From Zestomonas insulae (GTDB lineage Bacteria; Pseudomonadota; Gammaproteobacteria; Pseudomonadales; Pseudomonadaceae): a DNA stretch of 64,000 bases. The stretch is taken from positions 62,001 through 126,000 of the forward strand of contig NZ_JAFEUP010000005.1 of assembly GCF_016901015.1 (NCBI RefSeq), read 5' to 3'. Position numbers and translations under genes: made by a program. The notes beneath the pieces were generated by a model that worked only from the letters and a program-made list of their open reading frames with translations, was not told the origin of the DNA and did no database searches. Positions 37,138-46,374 of this stretch are shown piece after piece (position 1 is the stretch's first letter; the number at the start of each line of letters is the position of its first letter).

Positions 37138-38379
37138 TCAGTCGAAGTACGAGCCGCGCCGCGCCGGCAGGCCGCTCCACAGTTCGTCGAGGTTGCGAAA
37201 GCCCCACTGCTCGGCTGACTCGCGGCCGACGATCTTGTCCTGGCTGCTCGGCTTGCCGAGGTCGATGACCTGCTGGGGGATCGGCGCCTTGGACTTGCTG
37301 GAGAAGAACACCTTGACCTTGGGAGTCAGCAGCGCCCGCGCGTCCTGCTCGACCACCACGCCGAGGCGGCCGCTTTCCAGGCGCACCAGCGAGCCGAGCG
37401 GATAGATGCCGACGGTCTTGATGAACGCATGGAATACCCGCTCATCGAAATGGCCCTTCCATTCGGCCATCTTGCGGATCGCCTCGGCCGGCGCCCAGCC
37501 GCTCTTGTAGGGGCGTTCCGAGGTGATTGCGTCGTACACGTCGCACACCGCGCCCATGCGCGCCAACAGGCTGATCTGCTCGCCGGCCAGGCGGTGCGGG
37601 TAGCCGCTGCCGTCGAACTTCTCGTGGTGGTGCAGACAGACGTCGAGGACCAGCGCGCTGACCTGCTGGCCGCCGAGCAGGATGTCGGCACCGGCCTGCG
37701 GATGCTCGCGCATGGTGGCGAACTCCGGGTCGGTGAGCTTGCCCGGCTTGTTGAGCACCTCCATCGGCATGGCCATCTTGCCGATGTCGTGCAGCAGGCC
37801 GGCGAGCCCGGCTTCGCGCACCTGTTCCTCGTCCAGTTCGAGCTGACGCGCCAGGGCGATCATCAGCGCGCAGACCGCCACCGAGTGCATGTAGGTGTAC
37901 TCGTCGGAGTTCTTCAGGCGCGCCAGGCTGATCAGCGCGTTGGGGTGGCGCAGCACCGAGGCGGAGATCGCCTCTACCAGCTCGCCGGCCTGGGCGATGT
38001 CCACCGCCTGGCCCATGCGTGCGTCGTTGAACATCGCCATCACGGCTTTCTTGGAGCGCGCGCAGAGCTGCGTGGCGCGGCCGATCTCATCTTCCAGGGC
38101 GACCCGCTTGGCCGGCCGCACCGGCGCCTCGGCGACCGCCTGCAGGCTGGCGTCGGTCTCCACCTCGACCTCCTCGACACTGCGTCCGCTCGGTAAGTCG
38201 AGGCCCTTGGCGGTGTCGATCCACAGCTCGGCGATGCCGCTGTCGCGGATGCGCTGCAGGTCCTTGCCGCTGTCGAGCAGGAAGCGCGTGCGCCAGAACG
38301 GGTGCTCCATCCAGGTGCCGCAGAACTCATGGATGTACATGCCGGTGACGAGGTTGGAGACGGGAATGCGCTTGAGCAC
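37138..38379 (-). CDS. HD-GYP c-di-GMP phosphodiesterase
   Basis: 413 aa. An N-terminal DUF3391 domain (about 1-130) is followed by an HD-GYP domain: YMHSVAV with His165, HDIGK (197-201), and HHHEKFDGSGYP (about 250-261) carrying the GYP motif. All metal ligands of active HD-GYP enzymes appear to be present, so it should hydrolyse c-di-GMP. PA4108-type architecture. The GTG start has AGG upstream. It converges with the DUF4189 gene with a small GC hairpin between. Confidence 0.93.
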   Translation of the reverse strand: MLKRIPVSNLVTGMYIHEFCGTWMEHPFWRTRFLLDSGKDLQRIRDSGIAELWIDTAKGLDLPSGRSVEEVEVETDASLQAVAEAPVRPAKRVALEDEIGRATQLCARSKKAVMAMFNDARMGQAVDIAQAGELVEAISASVLRHPNALISLARLKNSDEYTYMHSVAVCALMIALARQLELDEEQVREAGLAGLLHDIGKMAMPMEVLNKPGKLTDPEFATMREHPQAGADILLGGQQVSALVLDVCLHHHEKFDGSGYPHRLAGEQISLLARMGAVCDVYDAITSERPYKSGWAPAEAIRKMAEWKGHFDERVFHAFIKTVGIYPLGSLVRLESGRLGVVVEQDARALLTPKVKVFFSSKSKAPIPQQVIDLGKPSSQDKIVGRESAEQWGFRNLDELWSGLPARRGSYFD

Positions 38380-38490
38380 GATCGACCTGTGTGGGGCCCG
38401 GAACAGTGCTGGCAGACTAACATCCCGACTGCGGCTTGGGCATCCGTCCGGCTGCTATCATGGCCGGCGTTTTGCCACGGGGGGATCACC

Positions 38491-39387
38491 ATGCGCCGTC
38501 TGCTCACCGGCCTCGTCGTCAGTCTGTTGCTGCTCCTCAACACCCTGGTGCTGATCGGCCCGATGCTGCTGATCGCCGTGTTCAAGCTGGTGCTGCCCGG
38601 GCAACGGGTCAAGGACGCCTGCTCCTGGGCGGTGATGTGGATCGCCGAGACCTGGGCGGAAATCGACAAGCTGATCTTCGCCAGCTTCACCCCGACACGC
38701 TGGGACATCCGCGGCGCCGCCCACCTGCGCCGCGACACCTCCTACCTGATCGTCAGCAACCACCAGTCGTGGGTCGACATCCCGGCGCTGGTCCAGGTGT
38801 TCAACCGCCGCGCGCCGTTCTTCAAGTTCTTCCTCAAGCAGGAACTGCGCTGGGTGCCGTTGCTCGGCCTGGCCTGGTGGGCGCTCGATTACCCGTTCAT
38901 GAAGCGCTACAGCAAGGCCTACCTGGCCCAGCACCCGGAGAAGAAGGGCCAGGACCTGCTGATCACCCGCCAGGCCTGCGCGATGTTCAAGCGCCAGCCG
39001 GTCACCGTGGTCAACTACCTGGAAGGCACGCGCTGCACCCCGGCCAAGCAGGCGGCGCAGCACTCACCGTACCGCTACCTGCTGAAACCCAAGGCCGGCG
39101 GCGTGGCCTTCGTGCTCGCCGCGCTGGGCGAGCAGCTCGACGCGCTGCTCGACGTCACCGTGTACTACCCCGGCGGGCGCGTTCCGGGGTTCTGGGACTT
39201 GGCCAGCGGCCAGGTGGCACGCGTGGTGATCGACATCCAGACCCGCCCGCTCGACCCGGCGCTGTGGGCCGGCGACTACGAGGATGACGCACTGTTCCGC
39301 CAGTCCATGCAGGACTGGGTCAGCGGTCTGTGGACGGAAAAGGACGCGCGCCTGGCCGCGCTACGGACCGAATTCGGCGACGCCTGA
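38491..39387 (+). CDS. YihG-like 1-acyl-glycerol-phosphate acyltransferase
   Basis: 298-aa membrane acyltransferase of the PlsC superfamily. An N-terminal membrane segment (LLTGLVVSLLLLLNTLVLIG) is followed by the NHxxxxD motif NHQSWVDIP (His91, Asp96) and the acceptor-binding EGTRCTPAKQ. Closest in form to E. coli YihG/LplT-type LPLAT enzymes, which tune phospholipid acyl chains. GGGGATCA lies before the ATG. Divergent from the HD-GYP gene. Confidence 0.9.
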   Translation: MRRLLTGLVVSLLLLLNTLVLIGPMLLIAVFKLVLPGQRVKDACSWAVMWIAETWAEIDKLIFASFTPTRWDIRGAAHLRRDTSYLIVSNHQSWVDIPALVQVFNRRAPFFKFFLKQELRWVPLLGLAWWALDYPFMKRYSKAYLAQHPEKKGQDLLITRQACAMFKRQPVTVVNYLEGTRCTPAKQAAQHSPYRYLLKPKAGGVAFVLAALGEQLDALLDVTVYYPGGRVPGFWDLASGQVARVVIDIQTRPLDPALWAGDYEDDALFRQSMQDWVSGLWTEKDARLAALRTEFGDA

Positions 39388-39710
39388 AGGGTCTGGCGCA
39401 GCGCCAGCAGAAGCATGGCGCAGTGCTATATCAGCCGACGCTAAGCACCCCGGCCGTTGCGCTACATCCGTCTAGCCTTCGGCCGGAAAGGCTTGGCGCG
39501 GCGCGGCCGCGGGGCGCCTAATGAGCCTGCCCACTGGCGCCCTCCAGCGTGGCCTGGCGCCTGCGCATCCCGGCACGCCTGCGGCGCGCGAGCGCGCCCA
39601 TTCGCAATCCCTCAGCGCCGCCATGCGGGCGCCCTTCCTTCACCCTCACCGACCGGCTAGCAGCGTGCCGTTGCGCTGCCCGATACATCCTCCCGCAGAG
39701 GAGTCCTGTC
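39388..39710. other. intergenic region before the first multicopper oxidase
   Basis: 323 bases without a gene I can support. A TATATC hexamer at 39427-39432 could be a -10 element. An open frame runs from ATG 39521 into the oxidase gene; it contains MRAPFLHPHRPA, which faintly resembles the FLAHFHAPP end of the leader peptide at 48267, but it has no nearby stop and no ribosome site. I call no CDS here. Confidence 0.5.
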
Positions 39711-41540
39711 ATGAAAGCACTGCACCCGAACACCGCCGACAACCCCTCCACCGATCGCCGCAGCGTGCTCAAACTGGGCATGGCGCTGGGCGTGCCGTTC
39801 GTTCTGCCCGGCCTGCCCGCCACCGCCGCGGTGAGCGGCAGTTCGAGCAATGCCCTGCAGCTGTTCCTGCCACCCAGCCCGCCGACCACCCCCTGGGTCG
39901 AGGAACTGCCGATCCACATTGCCCCGGTGACGCCGCGCGCGGCGCTCGATCCGGCGCCGACCATCGCCGCCAACACCGCGCGTGGCGAAGCCGGCCGCGA
40001 TCCGCACCAGCGCTTCGCCGAGCTGGGCGGCAATGCGGCGCTGTACTACGAGCTGCGCGCGCGGCAGCGCGACGACTGGGTGTTCCACCGTGACTACCCG
40101 CCGCAGCGCATCTGGGGCTACGCCGCCAACGACGGGGTGACCGTCGCCCCCGGGCCGCTGCTGCATGCGCACTACGGCCAGCCGATACTGGTGCGCTTCC
40201 ACAACGAGCTGCCGCAGACCCCGCAGCAACCGCAGGGGCCGGCCGGGCCGTACCGCAACCTGCGGCTGTTCGGCTCGCCGGAGATTTCCACCCACCTGCA
40301 CAACGCGCACACCGCCTCGGAAAGCGACGGCTTCGCCGGCGACTACTACAGCCCGGTAAAGGCCGGGCCGACGCTGACCGCGCCGGGGCGTTTCAAGGAT
40401 CACTTCTACCCGAACATCCTCGCCGGTTATGACCAGCTGCAGAACGGCAAGGGCGACCCCAACGAGGCGCTGGGAACGCTGTTCTATCACGACCACACGC
40501 TGGACTTTACCGCGGCCAACCTGCAGCGCGGGCTGTTCGGCTTCTTCCTGCTGTTCGACGAACTCGACTCCGGCAACGAGCTCGATCCGCTCGACAGCGC
40601 CCTGCGCCTGCCGAGTGGCGACTACGACTACCCGCTGGCGTTCGCCGACCGGCAGTTCGACGAGGCCGGCTACCAGGTGTGGGACGCCTTCAACCCGGAA
40701 GGCCTGCTCGGCGACAAGATCACCGTCAACGGCAAGCTCGAACCGGTGCTGCGCGTCGCCGCGCGCAAGTACCGCCTCCGCCTGCTGAATGCCGGGCCGA
40801 GCCGCTTCTACGCGTTCTTCCTGGTCGATGCGCGCAACCGCACACAGCGCTTCACCTACATCGCCAACGACGGCAACCTGCTGCCGGCACCACTGCGCGA
40901 GCAGACCAACGTGGTGCTCGGCGTCGCCGAGCGCGCCGACATCGTGGTGGATTTCGCCAAGTACCCGCCGGGCACCGAGCTGTACCTGATCAACCGCATG
41001 CGCCAGATCGAGACCCGCGGGCCGAAGGACATCAAGGACACCGGGCCGCGCGTGCTGAAGTTCCTCGTCGACCGAGTAGCCGACGACCAGAGCCGCGTCC
41101 CCGACCTGCTCCGTCCACTGCCGCCGCTGCCCAGCGCCGCCGCGCTGGCCGCGCTGCCGGTGCGCCGCTGGGTGTTCGAGCGCGACAGCGGGCTGTGGAC
41201 CATCAACGCGCAGCTGGTCAACGTCAGCCGGCCACGCGCGCAGATTCGCCAGGGCGCCGCAGAGATCTGGGAGCTGGCCAACCTGGAAGACGGCTGGTCA
41301 CACCCGATCCATATCCACTTCGAGGAAGGACGGATCATCGAGCGACGCCTGAAGGGCAAGGTGGTGGCGATCCCGCCGCACGAGCGTGGCCGCAAGGATG
41401 TCTACGTGCTCGAGGAGTTCGAGACGCTGCGCATCTACCTGCGCTTCCGCGACTTCCACGGCAAGTACCTGATGCACTGCCACAACACCATCCACGAGGA
41501 CCACGCGATGATGCTGCGCTGGGACCTGTTGCCCAGCTGA
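39711..41540 (+). CDS. multicopper oxidase 1, Tat-exported
   Basis: 609-aa laccase/CotA-like multicopper oxidase. A twin-arginine leader (RRSVLKLGMALGVPFVLPG, about 16-34) predicts folded export to the periplasm. All four copper motifs are present: HLHNAH (195-200), YHDH (259-262), HPIHIH (531-536) and HCHNTIHEDHAM (589-600) with Cys590 and axial Met600. GAGGAG lies before the ATG. Such enzymes couple oxidation of metals or phenolics to O2 reduction. Substrate unknown. It converges with the DUF2780 gene. The two paralogues at 48465 and 50733 are closer to each other than to this one. Confidence 0.93.
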   Translation: MKALHPNTADNPSTDRRSVLKLGMALGVPFVLPGLPATAAVSGSSSNALQLFLPPSPPTTPWVEELPIHIAPVTPRAALDPAPTIAANTARGEAGRDPHQRFAELGGNAALYYELRARQRDDWVFHRDYPPQRIWGYAANDGVTVAPGPLLHAHYGQPILVRFHNELPQTPQQPQGPAGPYRNLRLFGSPEISTHLHNAHTASESDGFAGDYYSPVKAGPTLTAPGRFKDHFYPNILAGYDQLQNGKGDPNEALGTLFYHDHTLDFTAANLQRGLFGFFLLFDELDSGNELDPLDSALRLPSGDYDYPLAFADRQFDEAGYQVWDAFNPEGLLGDKITVNGKLEPVLRVAARKYRLRLLNAGPSRFYAFFLVDARNRTQRFTYIANDGNLLPAPLREQTNVVLGVAERADIVVDFAKYPPGTELYLINRMRQIETRGPKDIKDTGPRVLKFLVDRVADDQSRVPDLLRPLPPLPSAAALAALPVRRWVFERDSGLWTINAQLVNVSRPRAQIRQGAAEIWELANLEDGWSHPIHIHFEEGRIIERRLKGKVVAIPPHERGRKDVYVLEEFETLRIYLRFRDFHGKYLMHCHNTIHEDHAMMLRWDLLPS

Positions 41541-41543
41541 GCC

Positions 41544-42095
41544 TCAGCGCCCGGCGACGCTCGGCGCGGCGCCGACGCCCCACACCTGGCTGAGGTTGTC
41601 GAGCACCCCGCCGCCCAGGCCCTGCTGGCCGAAGTAGCCGAGCAGCACCTGGGCGAACGGCGCGACCAGCTGGCTGTCCATGCCCAGCGTGGTGAAGCGG
41701 TTGCCCAGCTCGCCCTGCACATTGCTGGCGTCCGGCGCCTCCTCGGCGGACTCGTCGCCGAGCGCGCCGACCAGTCCGCCGAGCCCGCCCAGGCCCTCGC
41801 CGCCGGTGGGCTGGTGGCCGCCGAGCAGCACGCCGAGCAGCTGCGCGTAGTCGCCGCTGGCCAGCTGCTGCTCCGCCACGCCGAGCAGCGCGGCACTGCC
41901 GCCGGCAGCCTGTTGCGGGGTGACCTGCAGCTGGCTGGTGAGCGCCTGGATCAGCCCGCTGTCGGCCGGCAGCAAGGCCTGTGATTCGGGGTTGGCGGCG
42001 AGCAGCCCGGCGACCTCCTGCAGGTTGATGGCGAACGCTGGGGCGGCGGAAAAGAACAGGCTGGCGGTCAGCAGGCAGGCGGCGCGGCGCAACAT
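41544..42095 (-). CDS. exported DUF2780 (VcgC/VcgE) protein
   Basis: 183-aa protein with a signal peptide (about 1-22, ending PAFA). The mature part has the DUF2780 pattern LTSQLQVTPQQAAGGSAALL, then LGVAEQQLASGDY, a Gly-rich linker (GGEGLGGLGGLVGALG) and FTTLGMDSQLVAPFAQVLLG. Function of the family is unknown. It ends 4 bases after the oxidase on the other strand. Confidence 0.88.
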   Translation of the reverse strand: MLRRAACLLTASLFFSAAPAFAINLQEVAGLLAANPESQALLPADSGLIQALTSQLQVTPQQAAGGSAALLGVAEQQLASGDYAQLLGVLLGGHQPTGGEGLGGLGGLVGALGDESAEEAPDASNVQGELGNRFTTLGMDSQLVAPFAQVLLGYFGQQGLGGGVLDNLSQVWGVGAAPSVAGR

Positions 42096-42168
42096 GGGAC
42101 GACTCCGGTGAGGACGACAAAGCGCCGATTCGACCGTCGTCCGCGCCGCCGGTTCCCGGCCGCGTGGG

Positions 42169-43254
42169 TCAATCCAGGCGTTTGTGCACGCGGGTCACCG
42201 CCAGCGCCAGCATCACCACGGTGAACGCGCCAAGCGCCAGCAGTTCCGGCCACATTTCCAGCAGCCCGGCCTGGCGCAGCATGATGCCGCGCGCCAGGCG
42301 CAGGTAGTGGGTCAGCGGCATGGCCTCGGCGATCCACTGCGCGACGCGCGGCATGCCCTGGAAGGGGAACATGAAGCCGGACAGCAGGATCTGCGGCAGG
42401 AAGGTGAAGAAGGCCATCTGCATGGCCTGGAACTGGGTGCTGGCCAGCGTCGAGAGGAACACGCCGAGCACCAGGCTGGCGCAGATGAACACCAGCGAGG
42501 CAAGGTACAGCTCGAACAGCGAGCCGCGCACCGGCACGTCGAACAGCAGGTCGCCGACCAGCAGGATCACCGTGACCTGCACCAGGCCGATGGCGACGAA
42601 GGGCAGCACCTTGCCAATGGTCAGCTCCCAGGGCGACACCGGCGTGGCGATGAGCATTTCCATGTTGCCGTGCTCGCGCTCGCGGACCAGGGCGATGGCG
42701 GTGAACAGCACCATGGTCATGGTCAGGATCACCCCGATCAGCCCCGGCACGGTGTTCAGCGGCGCCAGGCGCTCGGGGTTGTAGTAGTTGACCACCTCGA
42801 CGCCGTTGAGCCGCGTCCAGCCGGGCAGCGGGTAGCCGGCGAGCTGACGCGCCGAGGCCTGCACAGTCTGGTCCGAGCCGTCGACCACCAGCTGCAGCGG
42901 CGGCCGCTCGGGGTCCTGGCGGGCCAGGCGCGCCTCGAAGTCGCTGGGCACCACCAGCGCCGCGCTGATCCGGCCTTCGCGCAGCAGGCGATCGATGTCC
43001 GCCGCGGCATTCAGCCGATAGCTGAGGTTGAGCACCTGGCTGGAGGCGATCTCCGCCACTGCCTCGCGCGAGCGTGCGGTGTTGGCCTGGTCGAGCAGCG
43101 CCGCGTCGAGGCCGCGCACATCCATGTTGATCGCGTAGCCGAACAGCACCAGCTGGAGGATCGGCACGCCGGCGATCATCACGAAGGTCAGCTTGTCGCG
43201 GCGCAGCTGGCGCAGCTCCTTGATGACGATGGCGGCCATCCGGCGCAGGTTCAT
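42169..43254 (-). CDS. ABC-2 type transport permease (YbhS/YbhR-like)
   Basis: 361-aa permease: one N-terminal membrane segment (IVIKELRQLRRDKLTFVMIA, then GVPILQLVLFGYAI), a periplasmic loop of about 130 residues and five C-terminal segments with the ABC-2 signature region LVREREHGNMEMLIATPVSP. Last gene of the tetR-hlyD-ATPase-permease operon. Its ATG overlaps the ATPase stop (ATGA). E. coli ybhGFSR has two permeases; here one, which may act as a homodimer. Confidence 0.92.
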   Translation of the reverse strand: MNLRRMAAIVIKELRQLRRDKLTFVMIAGVPILQLVLFGYAINMDVRGLDAALLDQANTARSREAVAEIASSQVLNLSYRLNAAADIDRLLREGRISAALVVPSDFEARLARQDPERPPLQLVVDGSDQTVQASARQLAGYPLPGWTRLNGVEVVNYYNPERLAPLNTVPGLIGVILTMTMVLFTAIALVREREHGNMEMLIATPVSPWELTIGKVLPFVAIGLVQVTVILLVGDLLFDVPVRGSLFELYLASLVFICASLVLGVFLSTLASTQFQAMQMAFFTFLPQILLSGFMFPFQGMPRVAQWIAEAMPLTHYLRLARGIMLRQAGLLEMWPELLALGAFTVVMLALAVTRVHKRLD

Positions 43255-44213
43255 GGGGCAGTCTCCGGCGCGGTCGCCGGGCGGCGGGTGACGCTGACGA
43301 ACACGTCCTCGAGGTTGGCCTCGGTGTCCTCCACCGTGGCGACGATGCCGGCGCGCTGCAGGTGCGCGGCGACCCGCTGGCGACCGTCGGCGGCGCCGCT
43401 GAGCACGCGCAGGTGCGCGCCGATCTGCGCCTGGGCGAGCACCTCGGGCAAGCCTTCGAGGGCGCGCTGGGCCTGGCGTGGCTGCGCGCAGTCGACCAGC
43501 AGCGGGCGCCCGGGCAAGCCGGCCATCAGCTCCTGCGGGCTGCCGTCGGCGACCAGCCGGCCGGCATCGAGGATGCCCAGCCGCGTGCAGCGCTCGGCCT
43601 CGTCCATGTAGTGGGTGGACACCAGCAGCGTGGTGCCGGCCTCGGCCAGCTCGAACAGCGAATCCCAGAACTCGCGGCGCGACTGTGGATCGACCGCGCT
43701 GGTCGGCTCGTCGAGCAGCAGCAACGCCGGCTTGTGCAGCACCGCGCCGGCCAGCGCCAGGCGCTGCTTCTGCCCGCCGCTCAGGGTGCCGGCCATCTGC
43801 TTGCGGCGGTCGGCCAGCCAGTAGCGCTCGAGCAGTTCGTCGATGCGCGCCTTGGCCGCGCGCGGGGCGAGGCCGTGCACGGTGGCAAGGAATTCGAGGT
43901 TCTCGCCGACGGTGAGATCCTCGTACAGCGAGAATTTCTGGGTCATGTAGCCGATGCGCCGCTTCAGCGCTTCGGCGTCCTGCGGGATGTGGCAGCCGAG
44001 CACCTCGATCTCGCCCTCGCTGGGGCGCAGCAGGCCGCAGAGCATGCGGATGGTGGTCGACTTGCCGCAGCCGTTTGGGCCGAGGAAGCCGAACACCTCG
44101 GCGCGGCGCACGTCGAGGTCGAGGTGATCGACCGCGGTCAGCGCGCCGAAGCGCTTGCTCAGGCCGCGCGCGCGGATCACCTGTTCGCCGGCGCGCGGCG
44201 CCTCAGTGCTCAT
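43251..44213 (-). CDS. ABC transporter ATP-binding protein (YbhF-like)
   Basis: 320-aa ATPase with one nucleotide-binding domain: Walker A GPNGCGKST, signature LSGGQKQRL, Walker B LLLLDEPTSAVDP, and the switch His in VSTHYMDEAE. A C-terminal extension of about 80 residues is typical of ABC-2 drug exporters. E. coli YbhF has two such domains in tandem, so this is a half-size version. It overlaps hlyD by 11 bases. Confidence 0.93.
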   Translation of the reverse strand: MSTEAPRAGEQVIRARGLSKRFGALTAVDHLDLDVRRAEVFGFLGPNGCGKSTTIRMLCGLLRPSEGEIEVLGCHIPQDAEALKRRIGYMTQKFSLYEDLTVGENLEFLATVHGLAPRAAKARIDELLERYWLADRRKQMAGTLSGGQKQRLALAGAVLHKPALLLLDEPTSAVDPQSRREFWDSLFELAEAGTTLLVSTHYMDEAERCTRLGILDAGRLVADGSPQELMAGLPGRPLLVDCAQPRQAQRALEGLPEVLAQAQIGAHLRVLSGAADGRQRVAAHLQRAGIVATVEDTEANLEDVFVSVTRRPATAPETAP

Positions 44214-45165
44214 CGGCGACCCGCTCGGCGCTCAGCGGCAGACCGGCCGGCAGGCGCTGCGCCGCGTCGCCGTCGAGCAGCAGTTCGGCGCGGTACACCA
44301 GGCGGCTGGCGTCGTCGCCGACCAGGGCGAAGTACGGGGTGAAACTCGATTCGCTGCGGATGCTGCGCACGTGCGCGTCGAACGGCGTGTCGACGCCCTC
44401 GACCTTGACCCGCAGGCGGTCGCCAATTCCCAGCGCGGCGCGCTGATCGGCGGGCACGAAGACCCGCGCGTAGGGTTGCGCGCCGACCAGCAGGCTGACC
44501 AGTTCGGCGCCCTGCGGCGGCTGGTCGCCGGGGCGGAACGGCAACGCGTCGACCACCCCGGCGCGCGGTGCGCGCACGTCGAGGTGTTCGCGGCTGACCT
44601 GCAGGCGCGTCAGGTTGCCGCGCGCGGCATCCAGCGCGGCGCTGGCCTGGTCGAGCTGTTCCGGTCGGGTGCCGTTGGTCAATTCGCGCAGCCGCGCATC
44701 GGCGTTGGCCACCGTGGCGCGCGCCTGGTCGCGGCTCGCGCGGGCCTTGTCCAGCTCGGCGATGGCCACCAGCTTGCGGCCGTACAGCGCGTCGATGCGG
44801 GTGAAGTTGCGCTCGGCATCGGTCAGGTCGGCGCGGCCCTGGGCCAGGGTGGCGCGCGCCGCGTCGATATTCTCCGCACGCGCGCCGTTGCTCAGCTCGC
44901 GCAGGCGGCCTTCGGCCTCGGCGACCTGGCCGGCGGCTTCGGCGACCTCGGCATCGAGACGGCGTGGGTCGAGACGCAGCAGCAACTGGCCGGCGGCGAC
45001 CCGCTGCCCCTCGGCGACGTCCCAGTCGAGGATCACCTCCGAAGCCTCCGCCGGCAGGCCGATGCGGTCCCATTCCAGGGTACCGAGCAGGCGTTCGTCA
45101 CGCCCTGGGTTGCAGCCGACCAGGGCGCCCAACAGAAGCACAGCCAGCAGACGATCAAGGCGCAT
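44203..45165 (-). CDS. HlyD-family periplasmic adaptor lipoprotein (YbhG-like)
   Basis: 320-aa membrane fusion protein. Lipobox LLGALVGC anchors it at the inner membrane. A biotinyl-lipoyl-like half (DWDVAEGQRVAAGQLLLRLD), a long alpha-helical hairpin with repeated RLRELSNGAR / RLRELTNGTR, and a beta-barrel (RVFVPADQRAALGIGDRLRV). It links the ABC exporter to an outer membrane channel. GGAGG lies before the ATG, which sits inside the end of the tetR gene. Confidence 0.93.
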   Translation of the reverse strand: MRLDRLLAVLLLGALVGCNPGRDERLLGTLEWDRIGLPAEASEVILDWDVAEGQRVAAGQLLLRLDPRRLDAEVAEAAGQVAEAEGRLRELSNGARAENIDAARATLAQGRADLTDAERNFTRIDALYGRKLVAIAELDKARASRDQARATVANADARLRELTNGTRPEQLDQASAALDAARGNLTRLQVSREHLDVRAPRAGVVDALPFRPGDQPPQGAELVSLLVGAQPYARVFVPADQRAALGIGDRLRVKVEGVDTPFDAHVRSIRSESSFTPYFALVGDDASRLVYRAELLLDGDAAQRLPAGLPLSAERVADEH

Positions 45166-45817
45166 CGGGGACCTCCAGGCCGTGTTCGAGTAGGCCGAGG
45201 GTGTGCCGCAGCAGCGCGTCGTCGCCCAGCGCGGGGTCGGCAAACAGCGGCCGCCACAGCGGCTCGGCGGCGTAGGGCAACAGGCTCAGGCCGATCAGCG
45301 AGACCACCAGCAGGCGCGGGTCGAGCGCCGGATTGAGGCGCCCGCGCTGCTGCGCGACGGCGAAGCGTTCGGCGAGCAGCAACGGCACCAGCGGCGCAGC
45401 GCGGCTGATCAGCGGCTCGCGCAGCATGCCGCCGTCGCAGAGGATTTCGCGCACCCACAGCGGCGGCAGCCAGGGGTGGCTGCGCACCGTGCTGGCGATG
45501 CCCTGCACCAGCGCGCTGGCCAGCGCCAGCGGCGCCTCGCCGGCGTCCTGCAGGCGCGCGGACAGCGTGTGCACCAGCGGCAGCAGGCGCTCGTCGAGCA
45601 GCGCATCGAGCAGCCGCGGCTTGTCGCCGAAGTAGTAGTTGAGCATCGCCGGCGTCACCCCGGCGCCCTGGGCGATGCCGCGCAGGCTGGTGGCACGGAT
45701 GCCGTCGCGGGCGAACAGAGCGAGGGCGGTGTCGAGCAGGCGCTCGCGTGGCTCGCTACCGTCGGCGCTGGGCCGACCGCGGGCACGCTTGGGCGAGGGA
45801 GCTGGCTGGCGGTTCAT
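45155..45817 (-). CDS. TetR-family regulator (CecR/YbiH-like)
   Basis: 220-aa regulator. N-terminal HTH: RERLLDTALALFARDGIRAT, LRGIAQGAGVTPAMLNYYFG; the C-terminal ligand domain is of the CecR (DUF1956) type. It heads the exporter operon, as ybiH heads ybhGFSR in E. coli, where it governs drug sensitivity. An AT-rich perfect inverted repeat 10 bases before its start codon is a likely auto-operator. Confidence 0.9.
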   Translation of the reverse strand: MNRQPAPSPKRARGRPSADGSEPRERLLDTALALFARDGIRATSLRGIAQGAGVTPAMLNYYFGDKPRLLDALLDERLLPLVHTLSARLQDAGEAPLALASALVQGIASTVRSHPWLPPLWVREILCDGGMLREPLISRAAPLVPLLLAERFAVAQQRGRLNPALDPRLLVVSLIGLSLLPYAAEPLWRPLFADPALGDDALLRHTLGLLEHGLEVPDAP

Positions 45818-45826
45818 GGGGTTTAT

Positions 45827-45842
45827 TTAAATACATATTTAA
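45827..45842. promoter_or_regulatory. candidate TetR operator
   Basis: TTAAATA-CA-TATTTAA, a perfect 7-bp inverted repeat with a 2-base centre, 10 bases upstream of the tetR-type gene and set in an AT-rich island of about 25 bases within GC-rich DNA. Position and symmetry suit autorepression; binding is inference. Confidence 0.5.
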
Positions 45843-46021
45843 TTATCCGCAAGGGGCTGCCGCCGAACGGACGGTCGCGCAGCAGTGCTGGCAAGGAATT
45901 CTTCTCAGTGACGGCAAAGTAATTCCTCAAGGCTATCAGCAGATAACAAATGCCTTTATTTACAGCGAGTTAATCAACTCGGACCGCTTGTCGCCAAATA
46001 TGCCGTTCTATTGACGCCCTC

Positions 46022-46036
46022 AGACTAAAGGCCTAT
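46022..46036. promoter_or_regulatory. AGACTAAAG motif upstream of the SCO1 unit
   Basis: AGACTAAAGGCCTAT matches AGACTAAAGTCTTAT at 50359-50373, upstream of the third oxidase unit, at 13 of 15 positions. It lies 95 bases before the leader ORF of the SCO1 gene. The rest of the 45843-46130 interval is relatively AT-rich and holds no gene I can support. Confidence 0.45.
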
Positions 46037-46130
46037 CACTGAGTGAGACGCCAACAGTCGGGCGCGGCAGGCCATGTAGGAGAGGACAGGGCAACCGGCG
46101 CCCGTGTTTCCGCGTCAGGAGATCGCCAAC

Positions 46131-46196
46131 ATGGACAGCAGCACCCGCGCGCACTGCTTCGCCCTCCGCGTGCACGGTCCACCCCGCGACGGCTAG
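46131..46196 (+). CDS. leader peptide upstream of SCO1, ends in VHGPPRDG
   Basis: 21-codon ORF with an AGGAG ribosome site 8 bases before ATG. The peptide begins MDSSTRAHC and ends RVHGPPRDG, containing one Cys and two His. The end resembles the FHAPP-R endings of the ORFs at 48267 and 50530, which precede two multicopper oxidases. It stops 178 bases before the SCO1 start. I infer a translated leader that controls the downstream gene; it is too short to be an enzyme, and no signal peptide is visible. Confidence 0.6.
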   Translation: MDSSTRAHCFALRVHGPPRDG

Positions 46197-46374
46197 CCAA
46201 GGCGCCCTGCCCGCCGCACGCCCGTCACGCATCGCCTGCCCCGGGGCAATCTTCGCGCCCATAGCGCCCTTACCGCCAAGCCGCCTATGCCTTTGCGCCC
46301 AGGCGCCGGCGCGCGACCCGCTGTCGCGTCGCGCCGTCCAGATGGTCACTTTCAGGATGAATGGAGCACAGCAC

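Noticed and set aside
39521..40093. Leader peptide for the first multicopper oxidase, with MRAPFLHPHRPA
   Set aside because: It resembles the other leaders only faintly, has no ribosome site and does not stop before running deep into the oxidase gene. It could be a relic, but this cannot be supported.
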